Source: VAYN01 sp964540905 (GTDB lineage: Bacteria > Actinomycetota > Thermoleophilia > Solirubrobacterales > 70-9). From it: a stretch of DNA of 64,000 nucleotides. A model generated the notes under the pieces. It made no database searches and was not told the DNA's origin. It was given only the letters and a program-made list of their open reading frames with translations. The stretch is from positions 55,013 through 119,012 of the forward strand of contig CAZIOS010000006.1 in the NCBI GenBank assembly GCA_964540905.1. The letters are read 5' to 3'. A program made the translations under genes and the position numbers. This document shows, one piece after another, positions 22,781 to 31,155 of the stretch (the stretch's first letter is position 1; each line of letters opens with the position of its first letter).

Positions 22781-24490
22781 GTGGCTAAGAACGACATCGT
22801 CTTACTGAACAAAGTCCTTGACGCGAAGCGGGAGTTAGCGCCAAGCAAACTGAAGGACCACGAGTACTTCGAGCTATTCGCGGCTGAACAGGTCTTGAAG
22901 GAGTTCGATCTCTCAACCGATGAGCTACTCGATGGACTTGTAGGTGGCGGGGATGACGGAGGGTTGGACGGCGTTTACACGTTCGCCGACTCCAAGCTGG
23001 TCGAGGAAGAAGAGCAGTTCTCTTCGGCGCGCGAAGGGGTTGAATTGCACTTGGTCGTGCTTCAAGCGAAGCGAGAGTCTGGTTTCGGCGAGAAGCCGAT
23101 CCAGCTGATTGAGGACACCCTGGGTGACCTGCTCGATCTCTCGAAGACGCCGGACGAGTTAAAGGCAAGCAAGCTGTTCGCAGACGAACTCGTTGCCCGG
23201 GCCGAGATCTTCCGCTCTGCTCTGACTCAAGTTGCGAATCTCCGGCCCCAAGTATCAATCACCGTCGCCTACGTGACCAAGGGCGATACGAGCGAGATCT
23301 CGCCAAAGGTCACCACCCGAGCTGGCCGCCTCAAAAAACAGATCGCCGATGCCATCTCTGGAGCGGGAGCTACGGTCGATTTCTACGGCGCGCGTGAATT
23401 GCACCAGCTCTCTCAGCGAACGCGATCGAATCGCGTCGATCTGGCGTATGAGGGCACCTTGCCGGACGAGGAGAACAGCTACGTCGCCCTAGTGGCCCTT
23501 GAGGACTATTGCCGCTTTCTTCGCGACGAGAACGGCAATCTTCGTCGCTACATATTTGATGGGAACGTTCGCGACTTTCAAGGGGACGTCGAAGTAAATA
23601 AGGCAATCGCCAGTTCCCTCAATGACGACAATGCGCCTCAATTCTGGTGGCTCAATAACGGCGTTACGATTCTGGCTTCAAATGTCTCCGGCATGGGCAA
23701 GCGCCTATTCCTTGACGATCCACAGATCGTGAACGGGCTACAGACGTCGGTCGTCATTCACGAGACCATTCCTACTGAGCTATCGGACGAGAAGTCGGGT
23801 CACCGTGTCCTAGTCCGGATAATCGACGAGAGCGACGCAAAAACTCGCGACCGGATCATTCGCTCAACCAACAGCCAGACGCGCGTCTCGACGGCTTCTC
23901 TCCGCGCAACGGACGAGTTGCAGAGAGAGATCGAGGCTTATTTCTTGCATAACGACTGGTTTTATGACCGCCGGAAGAACTACTGGAAGAACGAGGACAA
24001 ACCCGCGGAGCGAATTGTCCAGATCACCTACCTGGCGCAGGCTGTCTTAGCAATATGTCTGCGGGATCCATCATCGGCTCGTGCGCGGCCCTCGTCCCTG
24101 CTCAAGGCAGACATCGACTACAAGCGGATTTTCGCGCAGAATCGTGGTCACGAGATCTATTTGTGGGCTGCGCAGACGCAAAAGGCAGTTGATTCCTTCA
24201 TGCGTGGAGCGGACGATGTTTCCCAAGAGGAGATGACCAATCTCCGGTTTCATCTATCGACGCTCATCGTCAGCCGGGCTCTTGAGCGGAGCGTTGAGCC
24301 GGGAAGCCTTAACGATGTCGAGAGTCTCGTCGGGCATGCGTTCAATTCGGATGAGTTACAAACCGCCCTTAAGTTGCTCAGAGGTTCGATGGAGAAATAC
24401 CTGGAAGCGACTGGATTGGGTATGGACCGAGCTGCGAAGACGAGCGACTTCGTTCAGGAACTTCTCAAGGAGCATTTCCCGTCTCATTAG
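22781..24490 (+). CDS. AIPR-family abortive-infection protein with nuclease-like N-terminus
   Basis: 569 residues from a GTG at 22781. The AIPR core (PF10592) is clear: RRYIFDGNVRDFQGDVEVNK, FWWLNNGVTILA, and DDPQIVNGLQTSVVIHE. The N-terminus has GGGDDGGLDGVYTF (about 50-63) and VVLQAKRE (about 92-99), a D...Q-x-K arrangement like PD-(D/E)xK nucleases. AIPR proteins are linked to phage abortive infection. It lies 84 bases after the OLD-type gene in the same orientation, suggesting a two-gene (or, with the RusA-like gene, three-gene) defence unit. Confidence 0.85.
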   Translation: MAKNDIVLLNKVLDAKRELAPSKLKDHEYFELFAAEQVLKEFDLSTDELLDGLVGGGDDGGLDGVYTFADSKLVEEEEQFSSAREGVELHLVVLQAKRESGFGEKPIQLIEDTLGDLLDLSKTPDELKASKLFADELVARAEIFRSALTQVANLRPQVSITVAYVTKGDTSEISPKVTTRAGRLKKQIADAISGAGATVDFYGARELHQLSQRTRSNRVDLAYEGTLPDEENSYVALVALEDYCRFLRDENGNLRRYIFDGNVRDFQGDVEVNKAIASSLNDDNAPQFWWLNNGVTILASNVSGMGKRLFLDDPQIVNGLQTSVVIHETIPTELSDEKSGHRVLVRIIDESDAKTRDRIIRSTNSQTRVSTASLRATDELQREIEAYFLHNDWFYDRRKNYWKNEDKPAERIVQITYLAQAVLAICLRDPSSARARPSSLLKADIDYKRIFAQNRGHEIYLWAAQTQKAVDSFMRGADDVSQEEMTNLRFHLSTLIVSRALERSVEPGSLNDVESLVGHAFNSDELQTALKLLRGSMEKYLEATGLGMDRAAKTSDFVQELLKEHFPSH

Positions 24491-24954
24491 TCTCTGCTGG
24501 GTAGGCGTCGTCCCCACTAGTTATGGAGGTGGTAGGCGGATATTTCGCCGCGGCGCGTAATGGCACCCTGCGATCCAGGATGCAAAGACGCAACCTAGAG
24601 GATCCCAGACAAATCAATCGAGGTCCCGAGTCCAGCCGCCAGGAGTCAGATCTCTCTGTAGCTTCAGAATTAGCAGGAGGGCGAGGGGCCGATTTCCCAC
24701 TTAGCTCCTGTTCGGCCAACTACAGCCACGACAGCCACCCCCTCACGCAGTATCACGGCGTGATGAGAGCGGCCCGGGCGCCGCCACCGGCTCGGATTGA
24801 GCCGATCCCAATCCCCGGGGCGCCAGCCCCTCCCGCCGGACATCTCAGGCGTGGAGACACAAACCACCCGATGCAACCGCTCCGCCTGCTGGCCAACGGA
24901 GGCGATGAGACCGAGAGGCGATGCAAAACGCCCTCCCGTTGGACAGGGCAGTTG
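24491..24954. other. Non-coding gap upstream of the relaxase; candidate oriT region
   Basis: 464 bases between the AIPR stop and the relaxase ATG at 24955. The relaxase frame is open back to 24523, but that stretch is Pro/Arg-rich, lacks family similarity and is unlikely to be coding. MobF elements usually keep oriT next to the relaxase gene, so the nic site may lie here. I see no inverted repeat convincing enough to name it. Confidence 0.35.
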
Positions 24955-27900
24955 ATGCTCTCGATCGGGAAGCTCGGCGCTGGCCAGGAGCGCTACTACA
25001 CCGAAAAGGTCGCCGAAGGCGCCGAGGACTACTACTCCGGCGAGGGCGAGGCGGAGGGCTACTGGCTCGGCGACGCCGCTCGTGAGCTGGGCCTTCAGGG
25101 CGAGGTCACCGCCGAGCAGCTGACGGCGATGCTGACCGGCCGCCATCCGCTGAGCGGCGAGCCGCTCGGCCTGCGCGAGGTCCCCGGCCGCGGCCCGGTC
25201 CCGGGCTTCGACCTCACCTTCTCGGCACCGAAGTCCGTCTCGCTCACCTGGGCCTTCGGCGGCCACCCGCTCGGCACGGAGGTCAAAGCCGCCCACGCCG
25301 CCTCGGTGAAGGCGGCGCTCGACTACATGCAGCGGGTGGCCTGCTGGACCCGCCGCGGTGCCGGCGGGCATGAGTTCGTCCACGGCAACGGCTTCCTCGC
25401 CGCCGCCTATCGCCACCGCTCCTCGCGCGCCGGCGATCCCCAGCTCCACACCCATGTCCTGATCGCCAACGCGACCCTCGGCCCCGACGGCCGTTGGACC
25501 CGCCTCTACCACCCGGCGATCTACGACCACGCCAAGACCGCCGGCTACATCTACGAGGCCCACCTGCGCGACGAGCTGACCCGTCGCCTCGGGGTGCGTT
25601 GGGGCGAGGTCCGCAAAGGGATCGCCGAGATCGAGGGCTTCGATCCCGAGCAGCTGCGCGCCTTCTCCACCCGCCGCAAGGAGATCCTCGAGGCCAGCTC
25701 GGTGGACGCCTCGATGAGCGAAAGGCGGATCGCCACCCTGGAGACCCGCAGAGCCAAGGAGCGCGACCTCAGCGACGAGAGCCTGCGCGAGCGCTGGTGG
25801 GCCAGAGCCGCGGAGGTCGGCCTGGACCGCGAGGCGATTTGGGCGAGGCTGGGTCGCGGGCGCCAAGCCCCCGAGGGCAGGGTGCAGATCGCCGAGGTCG
25901 AGGCGGAGCTGACCGCCCACGCTTCGACCTTCGACCGCCGCGACGTGATCCAGGCGGTCGCCCAGAGCCTCCCGGCCGGGGCGCCGGGGCAGGAGGTGCA
26001 GGATCTGGCTGACGCCTACCTCGGCCTCGACTCGGTGATTCCGGTCGGCGCCAGCGCCAAGGGCGAGCGCTTCACCACCACCGCGATCTGGGAGCTGGAG
26101 CGCGGGGCGCTGGCGAGCGCCGAGGCGATGGCGGCCGCGGATGGCCGCGCCGTCACCGGGGAGATCGTCGCCTCCAGGCTGATCGCTGCGCGTCCGAGCC
26201 TCAAGCCCGACCAGCGCGAGATGGTGCAGCGGCTGTTGAGTGGCGGCGAGGGCCTGGTCGTCGTGGTCGGCGAGGCCGGCTCGGGCAAGACCTACGCCGT
26301 CACCGCCGCTGCGGAGGGCTGGGCGCAGGCCGGGGTGGGGCTGCAGGTGGCGGCGCCGACCTGGCGGGCGGCCAACGTCCTGCGCTCCGAGGGCCTTGAG
26401 GCCACCAGCGTCGCGCGCCTCTTGGCGCAGCTCGACCACAGGGACGAGGACGGCGCCACTGCGCTGCCTGCTGGCTCGGTGCTGCTGGTCGACGAGGCGG
26501 GGATGGTCGACTCGCGCGCCCTTGCCCGCTTGGTCGAGCACGCGCGAGCAGCCGAGGCGAAGTTGGTGCTGATCGGCGACCCCGCCCAGCTCGGCGAGAT
26601 CGAGGCCGGCGGCCTCTTCGCCGCCCTGGTCGAGCGCAGCGAGCCGATCATCCTTGATGAAGTGATCCGTCACCGCCACGACCTCGACCGGGAGGCGGCG
26701 AGGCTGATCCGCGAAGGGGAGGGAGCCGAGGCGATCCGCGCCTACCGCTCCCAGGATCGGGTGAGCGTCTGCGCCGACCCCGAGGAGCGCAGGGTGGAGA
26801 TGGTGGGCGACTGGTGGCGCTCCTTCAGTGAGGGGCAGGACGCGCTGATGGTCGCGAAGCGAAACGCCGAGGTCGGACGACTGAACGAGCTGGCGCGAGA
26901 GCAGATGCGCGCCGAGGGGCGCCTCGGCAGGGAGGAGATCGAGGTGGGGGAGGCGCGCTTCGCCGCCGGCGATCAGGTCATCACCCGCATCAACGACCAG
27001 CGCCTCGGTGTCTACAACCGCGAGCGCTGGCGAGTGGCAGAGGTGGACGCGGACGCCCGGAGCGTTGTGCTGGACGGCATCGACACCCCCGGGCGGGTGT
27101 GTGTCGATGCCGTCTATCTGGGGCGGGTCAGCCCGAGGGACGAAGCGCCTGCCCTGCAGCACGCCTACGCCGCCACCACCTACCAGGCCCAGGGAGCGAC
27201 TGTTGATCGCGCCTACGTGATGGCCGACCCTTCGATGGACCGCCAAGAGCTCTACGTCGCCGCCTCGCGCTCGCGCGAGGAGACCTACTTCTACGCAACG
27301 CCCGAGGCTCAGCTGGAGCGCGAGGAGTACGCGCCCCGTTCTCCCTACCTGCGCGAGGGCCTTCAGCACATCGCCGAAGCCGCCGAGCGCGACGGCGCCC
27401 AGGCGGCAGCCCACGATGAGGCGCTGCGCTCCTCGCTGGGCCGACTCTCGGGCGAGCAGCTCGCCGCTCGCCGGGAGCAGCTGCGCGAGCCGGCACAAGC
27501 CGAGCAGGCGGCGCAGCGCGAGCGCGAGAGGTTGAGAGAGATGATCGGCCGGCTGCGCGAGAGTGCGGCCGAGGCCGAACGGCGCCTGGGGGGACTTGAG
27601 GCACCGGGTCGCTTCGTTGGGCGGGAGGCGAAGGCCGAACACGCGAGCGAGCGCGGCTGGCTTCAGTCGCGCGCAGCGGCCGGCGCCGAGCGCCTAGAGC
27701 AGCTGCAAGCGGAGCTGCGCGAGACTGCCGCGCCCGCTCACAACGCCCGCGCCGAAGCCGCGGTGATCGACTACATCCAGGCCGAGCGCCTTCGCGCGGC
27801 CCTCCTTGCTGCCCGTCTCAGCCCGCCCCCCTACATCTCCAATGCGCTCGGAGAGCGTCCCACCGATGTCCACAGGGCGCGCGAGTGGGACCGAGCGGCT

Positions 27901-28095
27901 GGGGAGATCGAGGGCTACCGACAACAGCACGGCATCGTGGACAGAGACACGGCGCTCGGGCCGCAGTCGAAGGACGCGGCGCAGCGGCTCGTGAGAGAGC
28001 GCGTGCAGCGCCAGGTCGAGCAGTCCCGCCGCCGGCTCGGCCTAGAGCGCGAGCGGGCCCGGGCTCAGACGCGGGATATGGGGGTCGAGCTATGA
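24955..28095 (+). CDS. MobF-family relaxase with RecD-like helicase domain
   Basis: 1046 residues from the ATG at 24955, chosen because MLSIGKLGAGQERYYTEKVA is the standard TrwC/TraI start with the catalytic Tyr pair (14-15; further Tyr at 26-27). The HUH metal site is in DPQLHTHVLIAN (His about 165 and 167). The helicase has Walker A GEAGSGKT (about 439-446), LLVDEAGMVD, IGDPAQLGEIEAGG and YQAQGATVDRAYV, ending in VAASRSREETY. A coiled-coil tail (about 800-1040) follows. It nicks oriT, stays bound to the 5' end and unwinds DNA for transfer. No T4SS gene accompanies it. Confidence 0.93.
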   Translation: MLSIGKLGAGQERYYTEKVAEGAEDYYSGEGEAEGYWLGDAARELGLQGEVTAEQLTAMLTGRHPLSGEPLGLREVPGRGPVPGFDLTFSAPKSVSLTWAFGGHPLGTEVKAAHAASVKAALDYMQRVACWTRRGAGGHEFVHGNGFLAAAYRHRSSRAGDPQLHTHVLIANATLGPDGRWTRLYHPAIYDHAKTAGYIYEAHLRDELTRRLGVRWGEVRKGIAEIEGFDPEQLRAFSTRRKEILEASSVDASMSERRIATLETRRAKERDLSDESLRERWWARAAEVGLDREAIWARLGRGRQAPEGRVQIAEVEAELTAHASTFDRRDVIQAVAQSLPAGAPGQEVQDLADAYLGLDSVIPVGASAKGERFTTTAIWELERGALASAEAMAAADGRAVTGEIVASRLIAARPSLKPDQREMVQRLLSGGEGLVVVVGEAGSGKTYAVTAAAEGWAQAGVGLQVAAPTWRAANVLRSEGLEATSVARLLAQLDHRDEDGATALPAGSVLLVDEAGMVDSRALARLVEHARAAEAKLVLIGDPAQLGEIEAGGLFAALVERSEPIILDEVIRHRHDLDREAARLIREGEGAEAIRAYRSQDRVSVCADPEERRVEMVGDWWRSFSEGQDALMVAKRNAEVGRLNELAREQMRAEGRLGREEIEVGEARFAAGDQVITRINDQRLGVYNRERWRVAEVDADARSVVLDGIDTPGRVCVDAVYLGRVSPRDEAPALQHAYAATTYQAQGATVDRAYVMADPSMDRQELYVAASRSREETYFYATPEAQLEREEYAPRSPYLREGLQHIAEAAERDGAQAAAHDEALRSSLGRLSGEQLAARREQLREPAQAEQAAQRERERLREMIGRLRESAAEAERRLGGLEAPGRFVGREAKAEHASERGWLQSRAAAGAERLEQLQAELRETAAPAHNARAEAAVIDYIQAERLRAALLAARLSPPPYISNALGERPTDVHRAREWDRAAGEIEGYRQQHGIVDRDTALGPQSKDAAQRLVRERVQRQVEQSRRRLGLERERARAQTRDMGVEL

Positions 28096-28319
28096 GTGTC
28101 GTTCCGGCCCAAAAGAGCGACGCGATCGTCGAGCTACCGGAGCCGCTCAGCGAGCCGCTGCTCACCGCCGTCGAGGCGGCAAGGCTTCTACACGTTCCTC
28201 GGAGCACTCTCTATGAGCTGGTGCGCTCGCGGCACCTGCCGCACGTGCGGGTGGGGAGGGGGCTGCGGTTCACGCGGGGGGACTTGGCGGGCTGGGTGCG
28301 AGAGAACACCTTCAGATAG
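28092..28319 (+). CDS. xis: Excisionase-like DNA-binding protein
   Basis: 75 residues from the ATG at 28092, overlapping the relaxase stop as ATGA. A MerR-like winged helix of the excisionase family: LLTAVEAARLLHVPRSTLYE, then LVRSRHLPHVRVGRGLRFTR and DLAGWVR. It would bend att DNA and steer the integrase towards excision. Translational coupling to the relaxase would link excision to mobilisation. Confidence 0.8.
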   Translation: MSVVPAQKSDAIVELPEPLSEPLLTAVEAARLLHVPRSTLYELVRSRHLPHVRVGRGLRFTRGDLAGWVRENTFR

Positions 28320-28367
28320 CGTTCCCGAGCCCGGTCCATTCACCGCAGCGAACGCTACCATCGGCGC

Positions 28368-29369
28368 ATGGCCATGACGCCCGGGCAGAAAGTCACCCTC
28401 ACCAAGCGGATCGGCGAGGCGCTCGAAGATGACAACCTGCCCGACATCGACTTGGTACTGGACACGTTCGGCGTGCCTGCGGCGCGGCACCCGACCGAAC
28501 ACTGGTCGACCGAAAAGTACGACTATGTGCTCCGACGGGTTGCAAAAGCGAGCGGCCCAATTGTGGTGGAGCTTCACGCCCACCTCTATCCTGACTCCCC
28601 GAAGGTCGCCACGACCCAGGCAGATCACGAAACCGTTGGGTCTTGGGCCGAAGGTGAGTTCCGGCTCTTCTTGAGCCATCACCACGCCCACCGGGAGCTT
28701 GCAGGTCAACTGCGCAACCGGCTGAAGCTCTACGGAATCGACACGTTCGTTGCGCACGACATGATCGAACCGACGATGCAATGGAGGGACGAAATCGAGA
28801 CCGCGCTCGGCACCTGCGACGCCCTTGCAGCGCTGCTTACCCCTGAGTTCCTTGAAAGCAAGTGGTGCGATCAAGAGGTGGGGACTGCGCTGGGACGAGG
28901 TCGGTGCATTGTGGGCATCAAGCAGGGGGCTGATCCTCATGGCTTCATCGGCAAATATCAGGCGGTGAATGGGGATACGTCCCCGTGGGCGGCGCAGAAC
29001 ATCGCCGATAACGTCGTCCACGCCCTCTGGGCAAATCCTCAGACGCGGCCGCTCATGGCTCGGGTGGCGGCGGTCGCCTATGCCGAAAGCACCAGCTTTG
29101 ACTACGCAAGGGCGCATTTCGCCAGAGTCCGCGAACTCGGTGCGGACGAGTGGACGGACGAGATGATGGAGATGGTCGAAGCCGCAGGGCGGGAGAATCG
29201 GCAAGTTGAGGACGGGGTTTCGCTGGAGAGGGAGACGTACAACCAGCCGATCCCGGCGCTCCTGAAAAAGCATCTCGACGACCTGCTGGATCGCCATCCG
29301 CCTATCGATGCATCTGAATTTGAAAGCGCCGCAACTGCCGGTGCCGGGGAAGACGACATTCCATTCTGA
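28368..29369 (+). CDS. TIR-domain protein, probable defence effector
   Basis: 333 residues; ATGs at 28368 and 28374 are both possible. TIR domain at about residues 97-190: FRLFLSHHHAHRELAGQLRN, YGIDTFVAHDMIEPTMQWRD, ALLTPEFLESKWCDQEVGTA, with the candidate catalytic Glu in CDQEV (about 170). Bacterial TIR proteins often cleave NAD+ in anti-phage responses. The first 95 residues form a small helical domain and the last 110 are acidic and unassigned. It is the last gene before the right att site. Confidence 0.82.
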   Translation: MAMTPGQKVTLTKRIGEALEDDNLPDIDLVLDTFGVPAARHPTEHWSTEKYDYVLRRVAKASGPIVVELHAHLYPDSPKVATTQADHETVGSWAEGEFRLFLSHHHAHRELAGQLRNRLKLYGIDTFVAHDMIEPTMQWRDEIETALGTCDALAALLTPEFLESKWCDQEVGTALGRGRCIVGIKQGADPHGFIGKYQAVNGDTSPWAAQNIADNVVHALWANPQTRPLMARVAAVAYAESTSFDYARAHFARVRELGADEWTDEMMEMVEAAGRENRQVEDGVSLERETYNQPIPALLKKHLDDLLDRHPPIDASEFESAATAGAGEDDIPF

Positions 29370-29397
29370 AGCCCAACGAATCCCGGCCGAAAAGAGG

Positions 29398-29417
29398 GTG
29401 TCCCGAAATATGTCCCC
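29398..29417. other. Probable integrase arm-binding site, right end
   Basis: GTGTCCCGAAATATGTCCCC, closely matching 15849-15868 near the left end. It lies 83 bases inside the right att repeat. Confidence 0.45.
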
Positions 29418-29500
29418 GACTCCACCGAACTCTTCCGAAATTACGAGAACTCCTTGGATTCCACAGGCACGAATCGCCCGCAAATGGCTTTTTAGAGCCA

Positions 29501-29543
29501 ATTCTCAGTCCGGAAACCGGGGTTCGAATCCCCGTAGCGGTAT
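29501..29543 (+). repeat. Right attachment site repeat
   Basis: 43 bp identical to 15744-15786 (tRNA-Glu anticodon loop to 3' end). The 5' half of the tRNA is missing here, so this copy is not a working tRNA gene and marks the element's right junction. Confidence 0.93.
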
Positions 29544-29559
29544 GAAGAACGCGCCCCGC

Positions 29560-29775
29560 TCAGCCGCCTGGGGCCGCCAGGTTGTACTCCGGGACACCGG
29601 TCTGTTGGTCGCTGCTGCCTTCGGACTTGACGGTGTAAAGCCAGGCGTCCTCGGGGGGTTCGCCCGTAACACCGGGGACCAATCCTCGCTCAACGGCTGT
29701 GATCCTGCCGGGAAGGCCTTGGTCGACTAGGACCGCTTGGCCGATCTCGAAGCGTGGGGGTTCGGCACTGCTCAT
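29560..29775 (-). CDS. Small hypothetical protein next to the right att site
   Basis: 71 residues with a beta-rich look: FEIGQAVLVDQGLPGRITAV, then DAWLYTVKSEGSSD and VPEYNLAAPGG. The pattern (F-x-x-G-x-x-V...G-x-I...YTV...V-P-E-x-x-L) suggests a small KOW/SH3-like barrel as seen in some toxin-antitoxin neighbours, but no family is assigned. It lies seven bases downstream of vapC in the same direction. Confidence 0.55.
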   Translation of the reverse strand: MSSAEPPRFEIGQAVLVDQGLPGRITAVERGLVPGVTGEPPEDAWLYTVKSEGSSDQQTGVPEYNLAAPGG

Positions 29776-29782
29776 CTCAAAG

Positions 29783-30175
29783 TCAGAGTGCCACGACGGT
29801 GACGCCCGGGACCCTTTCGAACTCGGTCGAGTTGGCCGTGGCGACCTCCATACCGTGGCTTATGGCGGTCGCCGCGATCCACATGTCGTGAGCGCCGATC
29901 GCTTCACCGCTCCGCTCCAGCCCGGCCCAGATTTCGGCGTGAGCCCTGGCGACTGAGGTCGTGATCGGCAGCGGCTCGATCGCGGAGATCAGGTGCTCGA
30001 CAAAGGCCTGTCGCCGGGTGCGAATGCGATCGTCTGTGGCACCGTGAACGCCGTGCAGCAGCTCACTGGCCGTGATCACGCTGATCGCGCGCTCCCGCTC
30101 GCCGAGGGCGCGCTCAAGCGACAGGCCCCGCCGCTCCACGTTGACCAACACAGAGGTGTCGATCAGGACGGCCAA
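29783..30175 (-). CDS. vapC: VapC-type PIN-domain ribonuclease toxin
   Basis: 130 residues from a TTG at 30175. PIN-domain acidic residues are present: Asp in LIDTSVLVN, Glu in ITASELLHGV, and Asp in GAHDMWIAATAISHGMEVAT, with a final Asn-Ser/Glu (ANSTEFERV). VapC toxins cleave RNA, often tRNA. The start overlaps the antitoxin's 3' end by 13 bases. Confidence 0.88.
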   Translation of the reverse strand: MAVLIDTSVLVNVERRGLSLERALGERERAISVITASELLHGVHGATDDRIRTRRQAFVEHLISAIEPLPITTSVARAHAEIWAGLERSGEAIGAHDMWIAATAISHGMEVATANSTEFERVPGVTVVAL

Positions 30176-30423
30176 GCCGCGCTCGGTGGGCCGATTATGT
30201 TGCGGCCCGCTTCGACGTCGCTCGCGAAGTCTCCGTCGACCGCCGGCACGCTGTCCATCAGCTCGCGCCAGCGCGCCGCGGAGACGACCTGGCGGCCTTT
30301 GGCGGGGCGCATCTGCACGATTGGGACGCCGTTGCGAACGACCTCCACCTCCTCGCCGGCGTCCACTCTGCTGATGACCTGCGAGAAGTTCCTGGCGACC
30401 TCCGTGGCGGTCAGGCGAGTCAT
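30163..30423 (-). CDS. Phd/YefM-type antitoxin
   Basis: 86 residues from the ATG at 30423 (another ATG at 30435 lies in frame). MTRLTATEVARNFSQVISRV, then VEVVRNGVPIVQMRPAKGR, is the Phd/YefM DNA-binding fold; the C-terminal part would bind and block VapC. A perfect palindrome at 30436-30451 lies just upstream and is the likely autoregulatory operator. Confidence 0.85.
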   Translation of the reverse strand: MTRLTATEVARNFSQVISRVDAGEEVEVVRNGVPIVQMRPAKGRQVVSAARWRELMDSVPAVDGDFASDVEAGRNIIGPPSAAWPS

Positions 30424-30435
30424 GCTTGAAATCAT

Positions 30436-30451
30436 ATCAGATAAATCTGAT
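30436..30451. promoter_or_regulatory. Probable toxin-antitoxin operator
   Basis: Perfect palindrome ATCAGAT-AA-ATCTGAT in an AT-rich stretch, 13 bases upstream of the antitoxin ATG at 30423. Phd/YefM antitoxins bind such palindromes to repress their own operon. Confidence 0.6.
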
Positions 30452-30486
30452 TCAAGTGCGAAAGCCCCGCAAAGCGAATATTTCTC

Positions 30487-31152
30487 ATGAAGCCCGATAA
30501 TGCCGGCATGCCAGGCGAGGAGTGGAAGCTCGACGAGCGGAAAGTCGGTCGCTATCTCGATCGAGCCGATGAGTTTCCGCATCGCGCCGAGGGAGAGGCG
30601 GTCCTGCTTGAACAGGTGCCGCTCGATGCTCGGCGCATCCTTGACCTGGGCACTGGCGACGGCCGTCTGCTCGCCCTTCTCCAGCGCGAGCGTCCGGGGA
30701 TGTCTGGCGTCGGCCTCGACTTCTCCGAGCTCATGCTCGGCGCCGCGCGCGAGCGCTTCGTCGGCGACAAGCGGGTCGAGCTCGTGCGTCACGACCTCGC
30801 CGAGCCGCTGCCCGACCTCGGCCACTTTGACGCCGTGGTCTCGTCGTTCGCTATCCACCACCTCGAGCACGAGCGCAAGCGCTCGCTTTACGGAGAGGTG
30901 TTCGATCTGCTCGAGCCCGCTGGGGTCTTCGCGAACTTCGAGCATGTGGCATCGGCGACGCAGCGCCTGCACGCGGCATTCTTCGCCGCGATCGACGAGC
31001 CGCTCGAGAACGCGGACCCGTCCGATCGCCTGCTCGACGTCTGGACGCAGCTCGGATGGCTGCGCGAGCTGGGCTTCGATGACGTCGACTGCTACTGGAA
31101 GTGGCTCGAGATGGCGCTGCTCGTCGGCGTCAAGCCGGGGGAGACCCGTTAG
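30487..31152 (+). CDS. Class I SAM-dependent methyltransferase
   Basis: 221 residues. Rossmann motif I ILDLGTGDGRLLALLQRERP, the acidic residue in GVGLDFSELML, motif LVRHDLAEPLPDLGHFDAVV, and SSFAIHHLEHERKRSLYGEV. The pattern is that of small-molecule methyltransferases such as the trans-aconitate type. Substrate unknown; cytoplasmic. Divergent from the toxin-antitoxin pair and convergent with the secreted protein at 31156 (three bases apart). Confidence 0.8.
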   Translation: MKPDNAGMPGEEWKLDERKVGRYLDRADEFPHRAEGEAVLLEQVPLDARRILDLGTGDGRLLALLQRERPGMSGVGLDFSELMLGAARERFVGDKRVELVRHDLAEPLPDLGHFDAVVSSFAIHHLEHERKRSLYGEVFDLLEPAGVFANFEHVASATQRLHAAFFAAIDEPLENADPSDRLLDVWTQLGWLRELGFDDVDCYWKWLEMALLVGVKPGETR

Positions 31153-31155
31153 CGG

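Larger units (their letters stand above)
15744..29543. mobile_element. 13.8-kb integrative mobilisable element in tRNA-Glu
   Basis: Bounded by perfect 43-bp direct repeats (15744-15786 and 29501-29543) of the tRNA-Glu 3' part. The tyrosine integrase starts 160 bases inside the left end. Further cargo: XRE and small HTH regulators, HicAB, a broken XRE gene, a tandem RusA-like protein, an AAA/TOPRIM protein, an AIPR protein, a MobF relaxase-helicase, an excisionase-like protein and a TIR protein. No coupling protein, type IV secretion gene or FtsK/TraB-type translocase is seen, so mobilisation by a helper is inferred. Codon and base use of the 19353-24490 genes is visibly more AT-rich than the neighbours. 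Confidence 0.88.

Noticed and set aside
20909..24490. Gabija (GajAB) or PARIS system
   Set aside because: No UvrD-like GajB and no DUF4435-type TOPRIM partner; the second gene is AIPR.
24523..24954. N-terminal extension of the relaxase by 144 codons
   Set aside because: The stretch is Pro/Arg-rich with no family match, and MLSIGKLGAGQERYY at 24955 is the normal MobF start.
24670..27642. 990-codon minus-strand frame across the relaxase
   Set aside because: Antisense shadow of a well-supported gene; low-complexity composition.
29501..29543. Second functional tRNA-Glu
   Set aside because: Only the 3' part is present; the acceptor 5' strand and D-arm are missing.
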